From Nitrobium sp046350935 (lineage in GTDB: Bacteria > Nitrospirota > Thermodesulfovibrionia > Thermodesulfovibrionales > Dissulfurispiraceae): 64,000 nucleotides of DNA. Below, piece by piece: positions 51,197 through 60,755 of the stretch. Made by a program: the position numbers and the translations under genes. The notes beneath the pieces were generated by a model. It did no database searches, was not told where the DNA came from, and was given only the letters and a program-made list of their open reading frames with translations. Each line of letters opens with the position of its first letter. The first letter of the stretch is position 1. Location: positions 1 through 64,000 of the forward strand of contig JAXLZK010000006.1 of NCBI GenBank assembly GCA_046350935.1, given 5' to 3'.

Positions 51197-51226
51197 TTGA
51201 CAAGGGTAAAATAATTACCCTATATT
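51197..51226 (+). promoter_or_regulatory. Promoter of the Thr-Tyr-Gly-Thr-tuf operon with palindromic spacer
   Basis: Perfect TTGACA at 51197-51202, 18-base spacer, TATATT at 51221-51226. The spacer itself is a perfect palindrome, GGGTAA/TTACCC around AATAA (51204-51220), which could bind a regulator or be chance. Confidence 0.8.
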
Positions 51227-51237
51227 ATTAAGTTATT

Positions 51238-51310
<73 letters not shown>

Positions 51311-51444
51311 CTGGAAGCGCCGGCCGGACGTCCGGCAGCGCAGCGGAAGAGTGAGCGGCAGGAAGTGTTGACGGAAGATGAAGGGTGCGCGGTCCCCGCC
51401 TGCCTGTTCTCCTCTTCCCGTTCCCCGCTTCCGGCTTTCCAATA

Positions 51445-51526
<82 letters not shown>

Positions 51527-51625
51527 GAAACGCCGCAGGACAGGGAAAGGGCATTTTCGGACGTACGGTTCCGTAAAATGGTATACTAAACATTCCGTTT
51601 CGGCCTTGTGGCTTGTTTGTCGTGT

Positions 51626-51696
51626 GCGGGAGTAGCTCAGTGGTAGAGCGTCAGCCTTTCCAGCTGGTCGCGGGTCTGAATCTGCTTTCCGCTCCA
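51626..51696 (+). tRNA. tRNA-Gly-like, degenerate
   Basis: The 5' half (GCGGGAGTAGCTCAGTGGTAGAGC) and TCCA 3' end fit tRNA-Gly, but the total is 71 bases. The anticodon loop CTTTCCA frames as TTC by position while TCC would be expected; the variable region is short; the T-arm GCGGG/CTGCT pairs poorly and its loop is TCTGAAT. Likely a damaged gene or a consensus error. Confidence 0.6.
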
Positions 51697-51743
51697 AAAA
51701 AAGCGCCGTTCGGGCCACGGCTACGCGGCCTGAATGGGTACAT

Positions 51744-51813
51744 GCCCATGTAGCTCAGTCGGCAGAGCACTTCCTTAAGGAAGAGGTCACCGGTTCGATT
51801 CCGGTCATGGGCT
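51744..51813 (+). tRNA. tRNA-Thr-like gene with the anticodon missing
   Basis: All arms match a tRNA-Thr(GGT): acceptor GCCCATG with CATGGGC, D-arm, variable AGGTC, T-arm ACCGG TTCGATT CCGGT. The anticodon stem CTTCC/GGAAG is perfect but its loop is only TTAA (51775-51778); the expected loop TTGGTAA lacks exactly three bases, the anticodon. TTCCA follows the discriminator position instead of CCA. As given it cannot decode. Confidence 0.75.
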
Positions 51814-51941
51814 TTCCATAACGCCGGTGTTTATGGTGTTTGGTTGTTTGTTTTTCGATTTTTACCGTAAGCATGCTTGAAAGTCCTGCATTGATGAGTC
51901 GGCAATTATAGAGCGGTACGTTTTGCAAGCAAGGAGGAGAA

Positions 51942-53141
<1,200 letters not shown>

Positions 53142-53144
53142 AAA

Positions 53145-53297
53145 ATGAGAGATATCATACTGTTTCAGTGCACGGAGTGCAAAAACAAGAACTACTCAAG
53201 CATGAAGAATAAAAAGAACACCACGGACAAATTGCAGTTGAAGAAGTATTGCAGGCATTGCAGGAAGCATACTCCGCACAAGGAGACGAAGTCGTAA
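53145..53297 (+). CDS. rpmG: 50S ribosomal protein L33
   Basis: A 50-residue protein with zinc-binding CTEC (residues 9-12) and CRHC (36-39), flanked by KNYSSMKNKKNT and RKHTPHKETK, characteristic of the zinc-containing form of L33. GGAG lies 7 bases before the ATG, three bases after the tuf stop. Zinc forms are often replaced by zinc-free paralogues under zinc limitation; none is visible here. Confidence 0.96.
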   Translation: MRDIILFQCTECKNKNYSSMKNKKNTTDKLQLKKYCRHCRKHTPHKETKS

Positions 53298-53383
53298 CGA
53301 GAAGGGGCGGATTCCCGGAGCACGCCCCGGATGCCGTACTCCGCAGGATGCGGTTTTCGGGGAGGGAATGCGCCGCTGAGGCT

Positions 53384-53460
53384 AGGCCAGTAGCTCTAAC
53401 GGCTAGAGCATCGGACTCCAAATCCGAGGGCTGGGGGTTCGAATCCCTCCTGGCCTGCCA
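53384..53460 (+). tRNA. tRNA-Trp (CCA)
   Basis: Complete cloverleaf; acceptor AGGCCAG with CTGGCCT, anticodon loop CTCCAAA, T-loop TTCGAAT, CCA encoded. Position between rpmG and secE is common in bacteria. Confidence 0.96.
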
Positions 53461-53561
53461 TTTTTTTTCTCGTGGCCGGCAGCGGACGGCGCGGCGTGCA
53501 GAGGAAGCGGGCAGCAATGAGCCGGGAACCATGAACCGATGAACGGAGCGAAGGAGTGGGG

Positions 53562-53747
53562 ATGATCGAAAGGCTGAAGGTGTTCTTTCATGATGTGAAA
53601 ATTGAGGCAAAGAAGGTCAACTATCCTTCACGGGACGAGCTTATCGGCTCCACCTGGGTGGTGATTACCACGGTGGTAATCTCTTCGATCTTCCTGGGCG
53701 TCGTTGATCTGAGCCTCGCGAAGATAATAAAACTACTGGTAAGGTAA
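53562..53747 (+). CDS. secE: Preprotein translocase subunit SecE
   Basis: A 61-residue protein with a short amphipathic helix (FFHDVKIEAKKVNYPSRDELI) and one membrane helix (STWVVITTVVISSIFLGVVDLSL), the minimal SecE form. ATG at 53562 has AAGGAG at good distance; a GTG six bases earlier does not. It is followed four bases later by nusG. Confidence 0.96.
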   Translation: MIERLKVFFHDVKIEAKKVNYPSRDELIGSTWVVITTVVISSIFLGVVDLSLAKIIKLLVR

Positions 53748-53751
53748 GGGG

Positions 53752-54276
53752 ATGGGTAAAAGCTGGTTTGTCGTCCATACATACTCCGGATACGAGGAAA
53801 AGGTCAAGGTCTCAATCGAGGAGAAGGTGAAGCTGAAGGGGCTTGAGGAGAAGGTCACGCGGATCCTCATTCCCACCGAAAAGGTGGTGGAGCTCAAGGG
53901 GAAAAAGAAAAAGGAAACCGACAGGAAGTTCTATCCAGGCTATATCCTGGTCGAGATGGAGCTGGACGACGAGACGTGGCACCTCATCAAGAACACCCTC
54001 CGTGTTACCGGCTTTGTCGGAGGGAGCAAGCCCGTGCCCCTGCCGGACGAGGAGGTGGACGTCATACTGCAGCAGATGGAGAAAGGCCCCGTCCCCCAGG
54101 TGAAGAGCCAGTTCGAAAAGGGAGAAAACGTGCGGATAACGGACGGGCCGTTCAGCAACTTCGTCGGGTACGTGGACGAGGTCGATATGGACCACGGCAG
54201 GCTGCGCGTCATGGTGAGCATCTTCGGCAGACAGACGCCGGTGGAGCTCGCCTTCGCGCAGGTGGAAAAAGCTTAA
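53752..54276 (+). CDS. nusG: Transcription termination/antitermination factor NusG
   Basis: A 174-residue factor: NGN domain (SWFVVHTYSGYEEKVK, then YPGYILVEMELDDETWHLIKNTLRVTGFVGG) that binds RNA polymerase, and a KOW domain (GENVRITDGPFSNFVGYVDEVDMDHGRLRVMVSIFGRQTPVELAF) that contacts Rho or NusE. Normal length. Located in the secE-nusG-rplKAJL-rpoBC string. Confidence 0.98.
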   Translation: MGKSWFVVHTYSGYEEKVKVSIEEKVKLKGLEEKVTRILIPTEKVVELKGKKKKETDRKFYPGYILVEMELDDETWHLIKNTLRVTGFVGGSKPVPLPDEEVDVILQQMEKGPVPQVKSQFEKGENVRITDGPFSNFVGYVDEVDMDHGRLRVMVSIFGRQTPVELAFAQVEKA

Positions 54277-54353
54277 TTAGCTCATAGCTCATGGCTCATG
54301 GTTTCGGCTGTGACACTGAGCTATCAGCTATGGACTAAATTAGGAGGAAATAC

Positions 54354-54782
54354 ATGGCCAAGAAAGAGGTTGTCGCACAGGTTAAACTTCTGATCCCTGC
54401 AGGGAAAGCCAATCCGGCGCCCCCCGTGGGACCCGCTCTCGGTCCCCACGGCATCAACATCATGGGCTTCTGCAAGGAGTTCAACGCGCAGACGCAGAGC
54501 ATGGGGGAAACCCTCGTCCCTGTGGTCCTGAGCGTGTACAATGACAGATCGTTTACCTTTATCCTGAAGACCCCCCCCGCATCCGAGCTGATCAAGAAGG
54601 CGGTGGGAATCGTGAAGGGGTCCAGTGTTCCCAATAAAGATAAAGTCGGCGCGCTGAGCGGTGCACAGGTCGAGGAGATTGCGAAGATGAAGCTCCCGGA
54701 CCTGAATACCACCTCTCTCGAGGCAGCCAAGAACATCATCAAGGGAACGGCGCGGAGCATGGGCGTGGATATACGGGAGTAA
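54354..54782 (+). CDS. rplK: 50S ribosomal protein L11
   Basis: A 142-residue protein with PAGKANPAPPVGPALGPHGINIMGFCKEFNAQT and the C-terminal RNA-binding domain (PPASELIKKAVGI, GTARSMGVDI). L11 forms the GTPase-associated centre with L10/L12. AGGAGG precedes the ATG. The 77-base gap after nusG carries short repeats (see findings). Confidence 0.99.
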   Translation: MAKKEVVAQVKLLIPAGKANPAPPVGPALGPHGINIMGFCKEFNAQTQSMGETLVPVVLSVYNDRSFTFILKTPPASELIKKAVGIVKGSSVPNKDKVGALSGAQVEEIAKMKLPDLNTTSLEAAKNIIKGTARSMGVDIRE

Positions 54783-54794
54783 GGAGGAAGAACC

Positions 54795-55484
54795 ATGGGC
54801 AAGAAACTCAGCAGTGTGGAAGCAAAAGTCGATACCGGCAAGGAATACTCGGTAGAAGAAGCCCTCGCCCTTGTAAAGGAGAGCACCTTCGTCAAGTTCG
54901 ACGAGACGGTGGACCTTGCGATAAATCTCGGCGTCGATCCGAAGAAGTCGGACCAGATGGTCAGGGGAACGGTGGTGCTGCCGTTCGGAACGGGAAAGCC
55001 GGTGCGCGTCCTTGTTTTCGCCAAGGGGGAGAAGGAGAAGGAAGCGAGGGATGCGGGCGCCGATTACGTGGGCGCCGAGGACCTCGTCGAAAAAATCCAG
55101 CAGGGATGGCTCGAATTCGACAAGGCGGTTGCGACCCCCGACCTGATGGGCCTGGTGGGGAAGCTCGGCAAGGTCCTCGGACCGAGGGGGCTGATGCCCA
55201 ACCCCAAGCTGGGGACGGTTACCTTCGATGTCGCGAAATCGGTCAAGGAAATCAAGGCGGGCAAGGTCGAGTATAAAGTGGAAAAGGCCGGCATTGTCCA
55301 TGTTCCGGTGGGGAAGGTGTCCTTCGAGAGGGAGAAGCTCCTGGAAAATGCCATGGCGGTCCTCAAGTCGGTGGCGAAGGCGAAGCCGTCCACCTCGAAA
55401 GGCAGATACCTCAAGAAGATTACCGTGTCTTCGACCATGGGACCCGGCATCAAGGTAGACGTCGCGCGCCTGAAGATTTCGTAG
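54795..55484 (+). CDS. rplA: 50S ribosomal protein L1
   Basis: A 229-residue protein with FVKFDETVDLAINLGVDPKKSDQMVRGTVVLP, PRGLMPNPKLGTVT and the C-terminal KKITVSSTMGPGIKVD. It forms the L1 stalk and in many bacteria also represses rplKA translation. It starts 12 bases after rplK with AAGGAGG. Confidence 0.99.
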   Translation: MGKKLSSVEAKVDTGKEYSVEEALALVKESTFVKFDETVDLAINLGVDPKKSDQMVRGTVVLPFGTGKPVRVLVFAKGEKEKEARDAGADYVGAEDLVEKIQQGWLEFDKAVATPDLMGLVGKLGKVLGPRGLMPNPKLGTVTFDVAKSVKEIKAGKVEYKVEKAGIVHVPVGKVSFEREKLLENAMAVLKSVAKAKPSTSKGRYLKKITVSSTMGPGIKVDVARLKIS

Positions 55485-55549
55485 AGAACACCGGACCGCG
55501 GCATGCGGCCTCCCCTGAAAGAGGCGGCGCGCCGTGCTCCGCGTGCCAT

Positions 55550-55740
55550 GCTGCAAACAGGCATTGCCTGTATTCATTAATGTCAGAGACAGCAGGCAGG
55601 ACGAGAGAGTCGTCCTTTAATCGAGCCGAAGCAAGGCGGCCTGCCGAGACAGAGGCAAGAAGAAGGAGCGGTGCGCACGGCGCGGCGCATCCGTCCCGGT
55701 CAACGCTTGCTCCCTGCTTTACGACAGTCTCTGGGAAAGG
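55550..55740 (+). promoter_or_regulatory. L10 leader RNA
   Basis: The 265-base gap between rplA and rplJ contains the recognisable L10-leader elements: ATTAATGTCAGAGACAGCAGGC, a GGACGA/TCGTCC hairpin, and GCCTGCCGAGACAGAGGC, the two GCAGGC/GCCTGC arms pairing across the hairpin. L10(L12)4 binds this structure to control rplJL in many bacteria. Confidence 0.8.
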
Positions 55741-55749
55741 AGAAAGGTT

Positions 55750-56271
55750 CTGATTACCAAAGAGAAGAAATCCCAACAGATAACCGAGCTTGCCGAGAAG
55801 TTCTCTCAATCGAAAGCCGTTGTCTTTACCGAGTACAAGGGATTGACCGTTGCGGAAATCGCTGCACTGCGGGGCCTCCTGCGGGAAGTGGGTGCGGAGT
55901 ACAAGGTGGCGAAGAACACCCTGATCTCCATCGCCGCAAAGGGGACCCCGGTCGAAGCGGCGCAGGACCACTTCGTCGGACCCACCGGCATCGCCTTCGG
56001 GTTCGACGATCCCGTAGCGGCCGCCAAGAAGATCCTCGAGTACTCCGCCAAGAACGACAAGTTCAAGGTGAAGAGCGGCATCATCGAGGGGAGCTTCTTT
56101 ACGGCCGCCGAGCTCAAGGAAGTGGCGAAGCTCCCGCCGAAGAAGGTGCTCCTCAGCATGATGGCGGGCGCATTCCAGGCCCCTGCGGCAAAACTCGCCG
56201 GTGCGCTGCACGCAACGGTCGCACAGCTCGCCTATGCCCTGGAAGCGGTGCGGAACAAGAAGAGTGCCTGA
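55750..56271 (+). CDS. rplJ: 50S ribosomal protein L10 (non-AUG start)
   Basis: A 173-residue protein that holds the L7/L12 dimers: KEKKSQQITELAEKFSQSKAVVFTEYKGLTVAEIAALRGLLREVGAEYKVAKNTL at the start (read in pieces), and a C-terminal helix that binds L12. No ATG, GTG or TTG lies at the family start. The best ribosome binding site, AAAGGAG, is 7 bases before CTG at 55750, which encodes the expected first residue before ITKEKK; ATT at 55753 is the alternative. A TTG at 55843 would cut 31 conserved residues. Confidence 0.93.
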   Translation: MITKEKKSQQITELAEKFSQSKAVVFTEYKGLTVAEIAALRGLLREVGAEYKVAKNTLISIAAKGTPVEAAQDHFVGPTGIAFGFDDPVAAAKKILEYSAKNDKFKVKSGIIEGSFFTAAELKEVAKLPPKKVLLSMMAGAFQAPAAKLAGALHATVAQLAYALEAVRNKKSA

Positions 56272-56336
56272 GAAGGCTGTGCGTTCACAGAAAACGATAT
56301 CCGGAAAGATAAACGGTAAATAAGGAGGAAGTTCCC

Positions 56337-56720
56337 ATGGCTGTTACAAAAGATGAGGTGTTCGGTTTTATCGACAATATGACCATTCTCGAAATGTCCC
56401 AGTTCATCAAGGAGTTCGAGGAGAGATACGGCGTTACCGCAGCAGCGCCGGTGGCGGTGGCCGCCGCCCCTGCCGCAGCGGGAGCCGCTGCTCCTGCCGC
56501 AGAGGAGAAGACGAGCTTCGACGTGGTCCTTGCGTCTGCCGGCGACAAGAAGATCCAGGTCATCAAGGTGGTGCGAGAGCTGACGGGCCTGGGCCTCAAG
56601 GAGGCGAAGGACCTGGTGGACGGGGCTCCCAAACCGGTGAAGACCGGCGTCACCAAGGAAGAGGCTGATGCGATGAAGGCGAAGCTCGAGGCGGAAGGAG
56701 CAGGAGTAGAAATTAAGTAG
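56337..56720 (+). CDS. rplL: 50S ribosomal protein L7/L12
   Basis: A 127-residue stalk protein: N-terminal dimerisation helices (NMTILEMSQFIKEFEERYGV), an Ala/Pro hinge at about residues 40-62, and the C-terminal factor-binding domain (FDVVLASAGDKKIQVIKVVRELTGLGLKEAKDLVDGAPK, read in parts). AGGAGG precedes the ATG. Confidence 0.99.
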   Translation: MAVTKDEVFGFIDNMTILEMSQFIKEFEERYGVTAAAPVAVAAAPAAAGAAAPAAEEKTSFDVVLASAGDKKIQVIKVVRELTGLGLKEAKDLVDGAPKPVKTGVTKEEADAMKAKLEAEGAGVEIK

Positions 56721-56743
56721 AGACAGGTATAGGTGTACGGTAT

Positions 56744-56790
56744 GGGTGGCAGGGTCTCCCGCACGGCCCTGCCACCCCTATTGCTTTTTA
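56744..56790 (+). terminator. Attenuator between rplL and rpoB
   Basis: An 11-bp stem GGGTGGCAGGG/CCCTGCCACCC with a 12-base loop, then CTATTGCTTTTTA. Partial termination here would lower rpoBC relative to rplJL, as known in E. coli. Confidence 0.75.
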
Positions 56791-56819
56791 CGAACCTGTA
56801 ACCTGACAAAAGGAGAGCT

Positions 56820-59800
56820 ATGGCTAAGCTTTTGAGAGAGAGGGTAAATTTCGGTAAAGTTCCTTTGGTCCTGGAGGTCCCCTACCTGGTGGAGTTCCAG
56901 AAGAGGTCTTTCGACAGATTTCTGCAAAAGGATGTGGAAGCGGCCAGGAGGGCGGACGAGGGGTTGCATTCCGCTTTTCACAGCGTGTTTCCCATAACCG
57001 ATTACAATGATACCTCTTCCATAGAGTTCATTTCGTACACGCTCGGCGAGTCGAAGGTAACCCCCCGGGAGTGCATCCTGAAGGGACTCACCTATGCAGC
57101 ACCTCTCAAGATAAAAGTGAAGCTCAATATCTGGGAAAAGGACGAGAGGGGGAAGCGGGTCTTAAAAGAATCGCGGGAGCAGGAAGTCTATATCGGCGAC
57201 ATGCCCGTCATGACCGAAACGGGCAGCTTTATCATAAACGGAACGGAAAGAGTCATCGTCAGCCAGCTGCATCGCTCCCCCGGAGTGTATTTCGCCCCGG
57301 ACAAGGGGAAGACGCATGCAAGCGGCAGGCTTTTATATACGGCGCGCGCAATCCCCGCAAGGGGCTCCTGGCTCGACTTCGAGTTCGACTCGAAGGACAT
57401 CCTGTACGTGAGGATCGACCGGCGCAGGAAGCTGCCCGCCACCATTGTCCTCAAGGCTCTCGGCTACTCAAACGAGGACCTGCTGAAGACCTTCTACCCG
57501 GTGGAGGAGATAAAGCTGCAGGGCAGGGAGGAGTACACGCGGGTGGTGAGCGAGGTGCTCGCGGGGGTCAGGACGAAGCAGAGCATCGTCGCTCCGAAGT
57601 CCAGCGAGCTTATCGTCAAGGAGGGGAGCAAGATCACCAAGGCCTCCCTGAAGAAAATGGAGGCCGCCGGCATCCGGGAGGTCCCCATTCCCCGGAGCGA
57701 GATCATCGGAAGGGTGACCCTTACCGATATCGTCGACCCCTCGACCGGGGAGATCATTCTCGACGGAAACAAGGAGATCACCGAGGAGATATTCCAGAAG
57801 ATCGTCTCCCTGAAGATACAGACGCTGCACCTGCTGTTCATCGACAACGTCAACTACCTCCCCTCTTTCCGGGAGACCCTCCTTACGGACAGGGTGACAA
57901 AACAGGAAGAGGCGCTGAAAGAGATCTACCGGAAGCTGAGGCCCGGAGAGCCGGCGACGGAGGATGCCGCCCGGGAGCTCTTCAACGGGCTGTTCTTCGA
58001 CCCGAAGCGGTACGACCTCTCCCCGGTGGGAAGGCTGAAGGTCAATGAGAAGCTCGGCCTCGACGTCCCTCTGGAGAAGCGGGTCCTGACCGACAAGGAC
58101 ATCGTGGAGATCGTCCGGTATCTCCTGAATCTCAGGACCGGCAAAGGCGAGGTGGACGATATCGACCATCTCGGCAACCGGCGCATCCGGGGGATCGGCG
58201 AACTCCTTGAAAACCACTTCAGGATCGGCCTCGTACGCATGGAGAGGGCGATCAAGGAAAAAATGACCCTCACCGAGCTGGATACGGCGATGCCCCACGA
58301 CCTTATCAATGCGAAGCCGGTCATGGCGGCGGTGAAGGAGTTCTTCGGCTCCAGCCAGTTGAGCCAGTTCATGGACCAGACCAACCCGTTGTCGGAGATC
58401 ACCCATAAAAGGAGGCTTTCCGCGCTCGGGCCGGGCGGTCTCACCCGGGAGAGGGCGGGCTTCGAGGTAAGGGACGTCCATCCGACGCACTACGGCAGGA
58501 TATGCCCCATCGAGACTCCGGAAGGGCCGAACATCGGTCTCATCACCTCCCTCGCGTCCTACGCGAAAATCAACGACTTCGGGTTCATCGAGGCCCCCTA
58601 CCGCAAGGTGGAGAACGGCCGCGTGACCAGCGAGATCGTCTATCTGTCCGCCATCGAGGGCGAAAACTACATCATCGCAGAGGCGACGTCGCCCATGGAC
58701 AAGAAGGGCAACCTTCTCGGCGAGGCGGTTTCCGCCCGGGTGGGCGGCGACTTCAAGATCGTCTCCCCGACGGAGGTCCAGTTCATGGACGTCTCTCCGA
58801 AGCAGATCGTGAGCGTCTCGGCCTCCCTAATCCCCTTCCTCGAGAACGACGACGCGAACAGGGCCCTGATGGGGTCCAACATGCAGAGACAGGCGGTCCC
58901 CCTGCTCGAGTCCGCCGCCCCCGTCGTCGGAACGGGAATGGAGCATGCCGCTGCAAAGGACTCGGGATGGCTTGTCCTTGCCAAAAGGGCGGGCATCGTG
59001 GAGAGCGTCGATTCCGCCCGCATCGTGGTGCGGGCCACCGAGGAAGGTGGCGTCGATATCTATAACCTCGTCAAGTTCCACCGCTCCAACCAGGGCACCT
59101 GCATGAACCAAAAGCCCATCGTGAATGTGGGGGATGTGGTCGCAAAGGGGGACATCCTCGGAGACGGTCCTTCCACCGACCTGGGTGAGCTCGCGATGGG
59201 CAAGAACGCCATCGTCGCCTTCATGCCGTGGGGAGGGTACAACTTCGAGGACGCCATCCTGCTCAACGAAAAGATGGTTAAGGACGATGTCTATACGTCC
59301 ATCCACATCGAGGAGTTCGAGGTGGAGGCGCGGGACACGAAGCTCGGCCCCGAAGATATCACCCGCGATATCCCGAATGTGGGAGAGGAGGCGCTGAAGG
59401 ACCTCGACGAGAGCGGGATCATCAGGATCGGGGCGGAAGTGAAGCCCGGAGACATCCTGGTGGGCAAAGTGACCCCGAAGGGGGAGACGATGCTGACCCC
59501 CGAGGAAAAGCTCCTGCGGGCCATCTTCGGCGAAAAGGCCGAGGAGGTGAAGGAGAGCTGCCTCTACGTCCCGCCCGGCATCGAGGGAGTGATCGTCGAT
59601 GTCAGGGTCCTTTCCCGAAAGGGCGTCGAAAAGGACGAGAGGACGAAGAGCATCGAGGAAGAGGACATCAACCGGCTCCAGCGGGACCTCGAAGAGGAGA
59701 TCAAGATCCTCAAGGAGGAGAGGGCGGCCAAGATCAGGAAGCTCCTCGTCGGCCAGAAGGTCGCCGACGATATAAAGGACCCCAAAACAAAGGAAACCCT

Positions 59801-60755
59801 CTGCGCGCGGGGCAAGAAGCTCACCGATGTCCAGGTGAACAAGATCCGTGACGACTATCTGCTCCGGGTGAAGATTGAGGACACCGATGTCAGGACGAAA
59901 ATCGAGGAGCTGAGCGGCGAGATCACCCATTATATCCGCTACCTGGAGTCCCGCTACCAGGAGAGGATCGAGCGGGTCAGGAAGGGCGACGAGCTGCCTC
60001 CCGGAGTGAACAAGGTGGTCAAGGCCTTCATCGCGATGAAGCGGAAGATCCAGGTGGGGGACAAGATGGCGGGGCGCCACGGGAACAAGGGCGTCGTCTC
60101 CATGATCGTCCCCGAAGAGGACATGCCGTACCTGCCCGACGGCACCCCCGTCGATATCGTGCTGAACCCCCTGGGCGTCCCCTCCCGTATGAACGTGGGG
60201 CAGATACTCGAAATCCATCTCGGGTGGGCTGCGAAGGCGTTGGGGCTGCATGTGTCGACCCCTGTCTTCGAAGGGGCAAAGGAGAACGAGATCAAGGAAT
60301 TGCTGAAAAAAGCCGGGCTGCCTTCATCGGGACAGATAACCCTGTACGACGGCAGGACGGGCGACCCGTTCAAGCGGCCCGTTACGGTGGGCTGCATGTA
60401 TATGCTGAAACTGCATCACCTCGTTGCCGATAAGATCCACGCACGCTCCATCGGCCCTTACTCCCTCGTCACCCAGCAGCCCCTGGGCGGAAAGGCCCAG
60501 TTCGGAGGCCAGAGGCTGGGAGAGATGGAAGTCTGGGCATTGGAAGCCTACGGCGCCGCCCATACCCTGCAGGAATTCCTGACGGTGAAGAGCGACGACA
60601 TCAGTGGAAGGTCGCGCATGTACGAGGCGATTGTGAAGGGCGACCCGGTCCTCGAGCCGGGCGTGCCCGAGTCCTTCCACGTATTAATAAAAGAGCTCCA
60701 GAGTCTCGGGCTTGACGTAGAGCTTCTGGAGAAAAAGAAGAAGAGGGAGGAATAG
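56820..60755 (+). CDS. rpoB: RNA polymerase beta subunit
   Basis: A 1311-residue subunit with the conserved blocks of bacterial beta: MDQTNPLSEITHKRRLSALGPGGLTRERAGFEVRDVHPTHYGRICPIETPEGPNIGLI (rifampicin pocket and following region, read in parts), FMPWGGYNFEDAILLNE, KMAGRHGNKGVVS, and the C-terminal GKAQFGGQRLGEMEVWALEAYGA. The rifampicin-contact residues visible look wild-type sensitive. AAAGGAG precedes the ATG at 56820. It shares one base with rpoC. Confidence 0.99.
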   Translation: MAKLLRERVNFGKVPLVLEVPYLVEFQKRSFDRFLQKDVEAARRADEGLHSAFHSVFPITDYNDTSSIEFISYTLGESKVTPRECILKGLTYAAPLKIKVKLNIWEKDERGKRVLKESREQEVYIGDMPVMTETGSFIINGTERVIVSQLHRSPGVYFAPDKGKTHASGRLLYTARAIPARGSWLDFEFDSKDILYVRIDRRRKLPATIVLKALGYSNEDLLKTFYPVEEIKLQGREEYTRVVSEVLAGVRTKQSIVAPKSSELIVKEGSKITKASLKKMEAAGIREVPIPRSEIIGRVTLTDIVDPSTGEIILDGNKEITEEIFQKIVSLKIQTLHLLFIDNVNYLPSFRETLLTDRVTKQEEALKEIYRKLRPGEPATEDAARELFNGLFFDPKRYDLSPVGRLKVNEKLGLDVPLEKRVLTDKDIVEIVRYLLNLRTGKGEVDDIDHLGNRRIRGIGELLENHFRIGLVRMERAIKEKMTLTELDTAMPHDLINAKPVMAAVKEFFGSSQLSQFMDQTNPLSEITHKRRLSALGPGGLTRERAGFEVRDVHPTHYGRICPIETPEGPNIGLITSLASYAKINDFGFIEAPYRKVENGRVTSEIVYLSAIEGENYIIAEATSPMDKKGNLLGEAVSARVGGDFKIVSPTEVQFMDVSPKQIVSVSASLIPFLENDDANRALMGSNMQRQAVPLLESAAPVVGTGMEHAAAKDSGWLVLAKRAGIVESVDSARIVVRATEEGGVDIYNLVKFHRSNQGTCMNQKPIVNVGDVVAKGDILGDGPSTDLGELAMGKNAIVAFMPWGGYNFEDAILLNEKMVKDDVYTSIHIEEFEVEARDTKLGPEDITRDIPNVGEEALKDLDESGIIRIGAEVKPGDILVGKVTPKGETMLTPEEKLLRAIFGEKAEEVKESCLYVPPGIEGVIVDVRVLSRKGVEKDERTKSIEEEDINRLQRDLEEEIKILKEERAAKIRKLLVGQKVADDIKDPKTKETLCARGKKLTDVQVNKIRDDYLLRVKIEDTDVRTKIEELSGEITHYIRYLESRYQERIERVRKGDELPPGVNKVVKAFIAMKRKIQVGDKMAGRHGNKGVVSMIVPEEDMPYLPDGTPVDIVLNPLGVPSRMNVGQILEIHLGWAAKALGLHVSTPVFEGAKENEIKELLKKAGLPSSGQITLYDGRTGDPFKRPVTVGCMYMLKLHHLVADKIHARSIGPYSLVTQQPLGGKAQFGGQRLGEMEVWALEAYGAAHTLQEFLTVKSDDISGRSRMYEAIVKGDPVLEPGVPESFHVLIKELQSLGLDVELLEKKKKREE

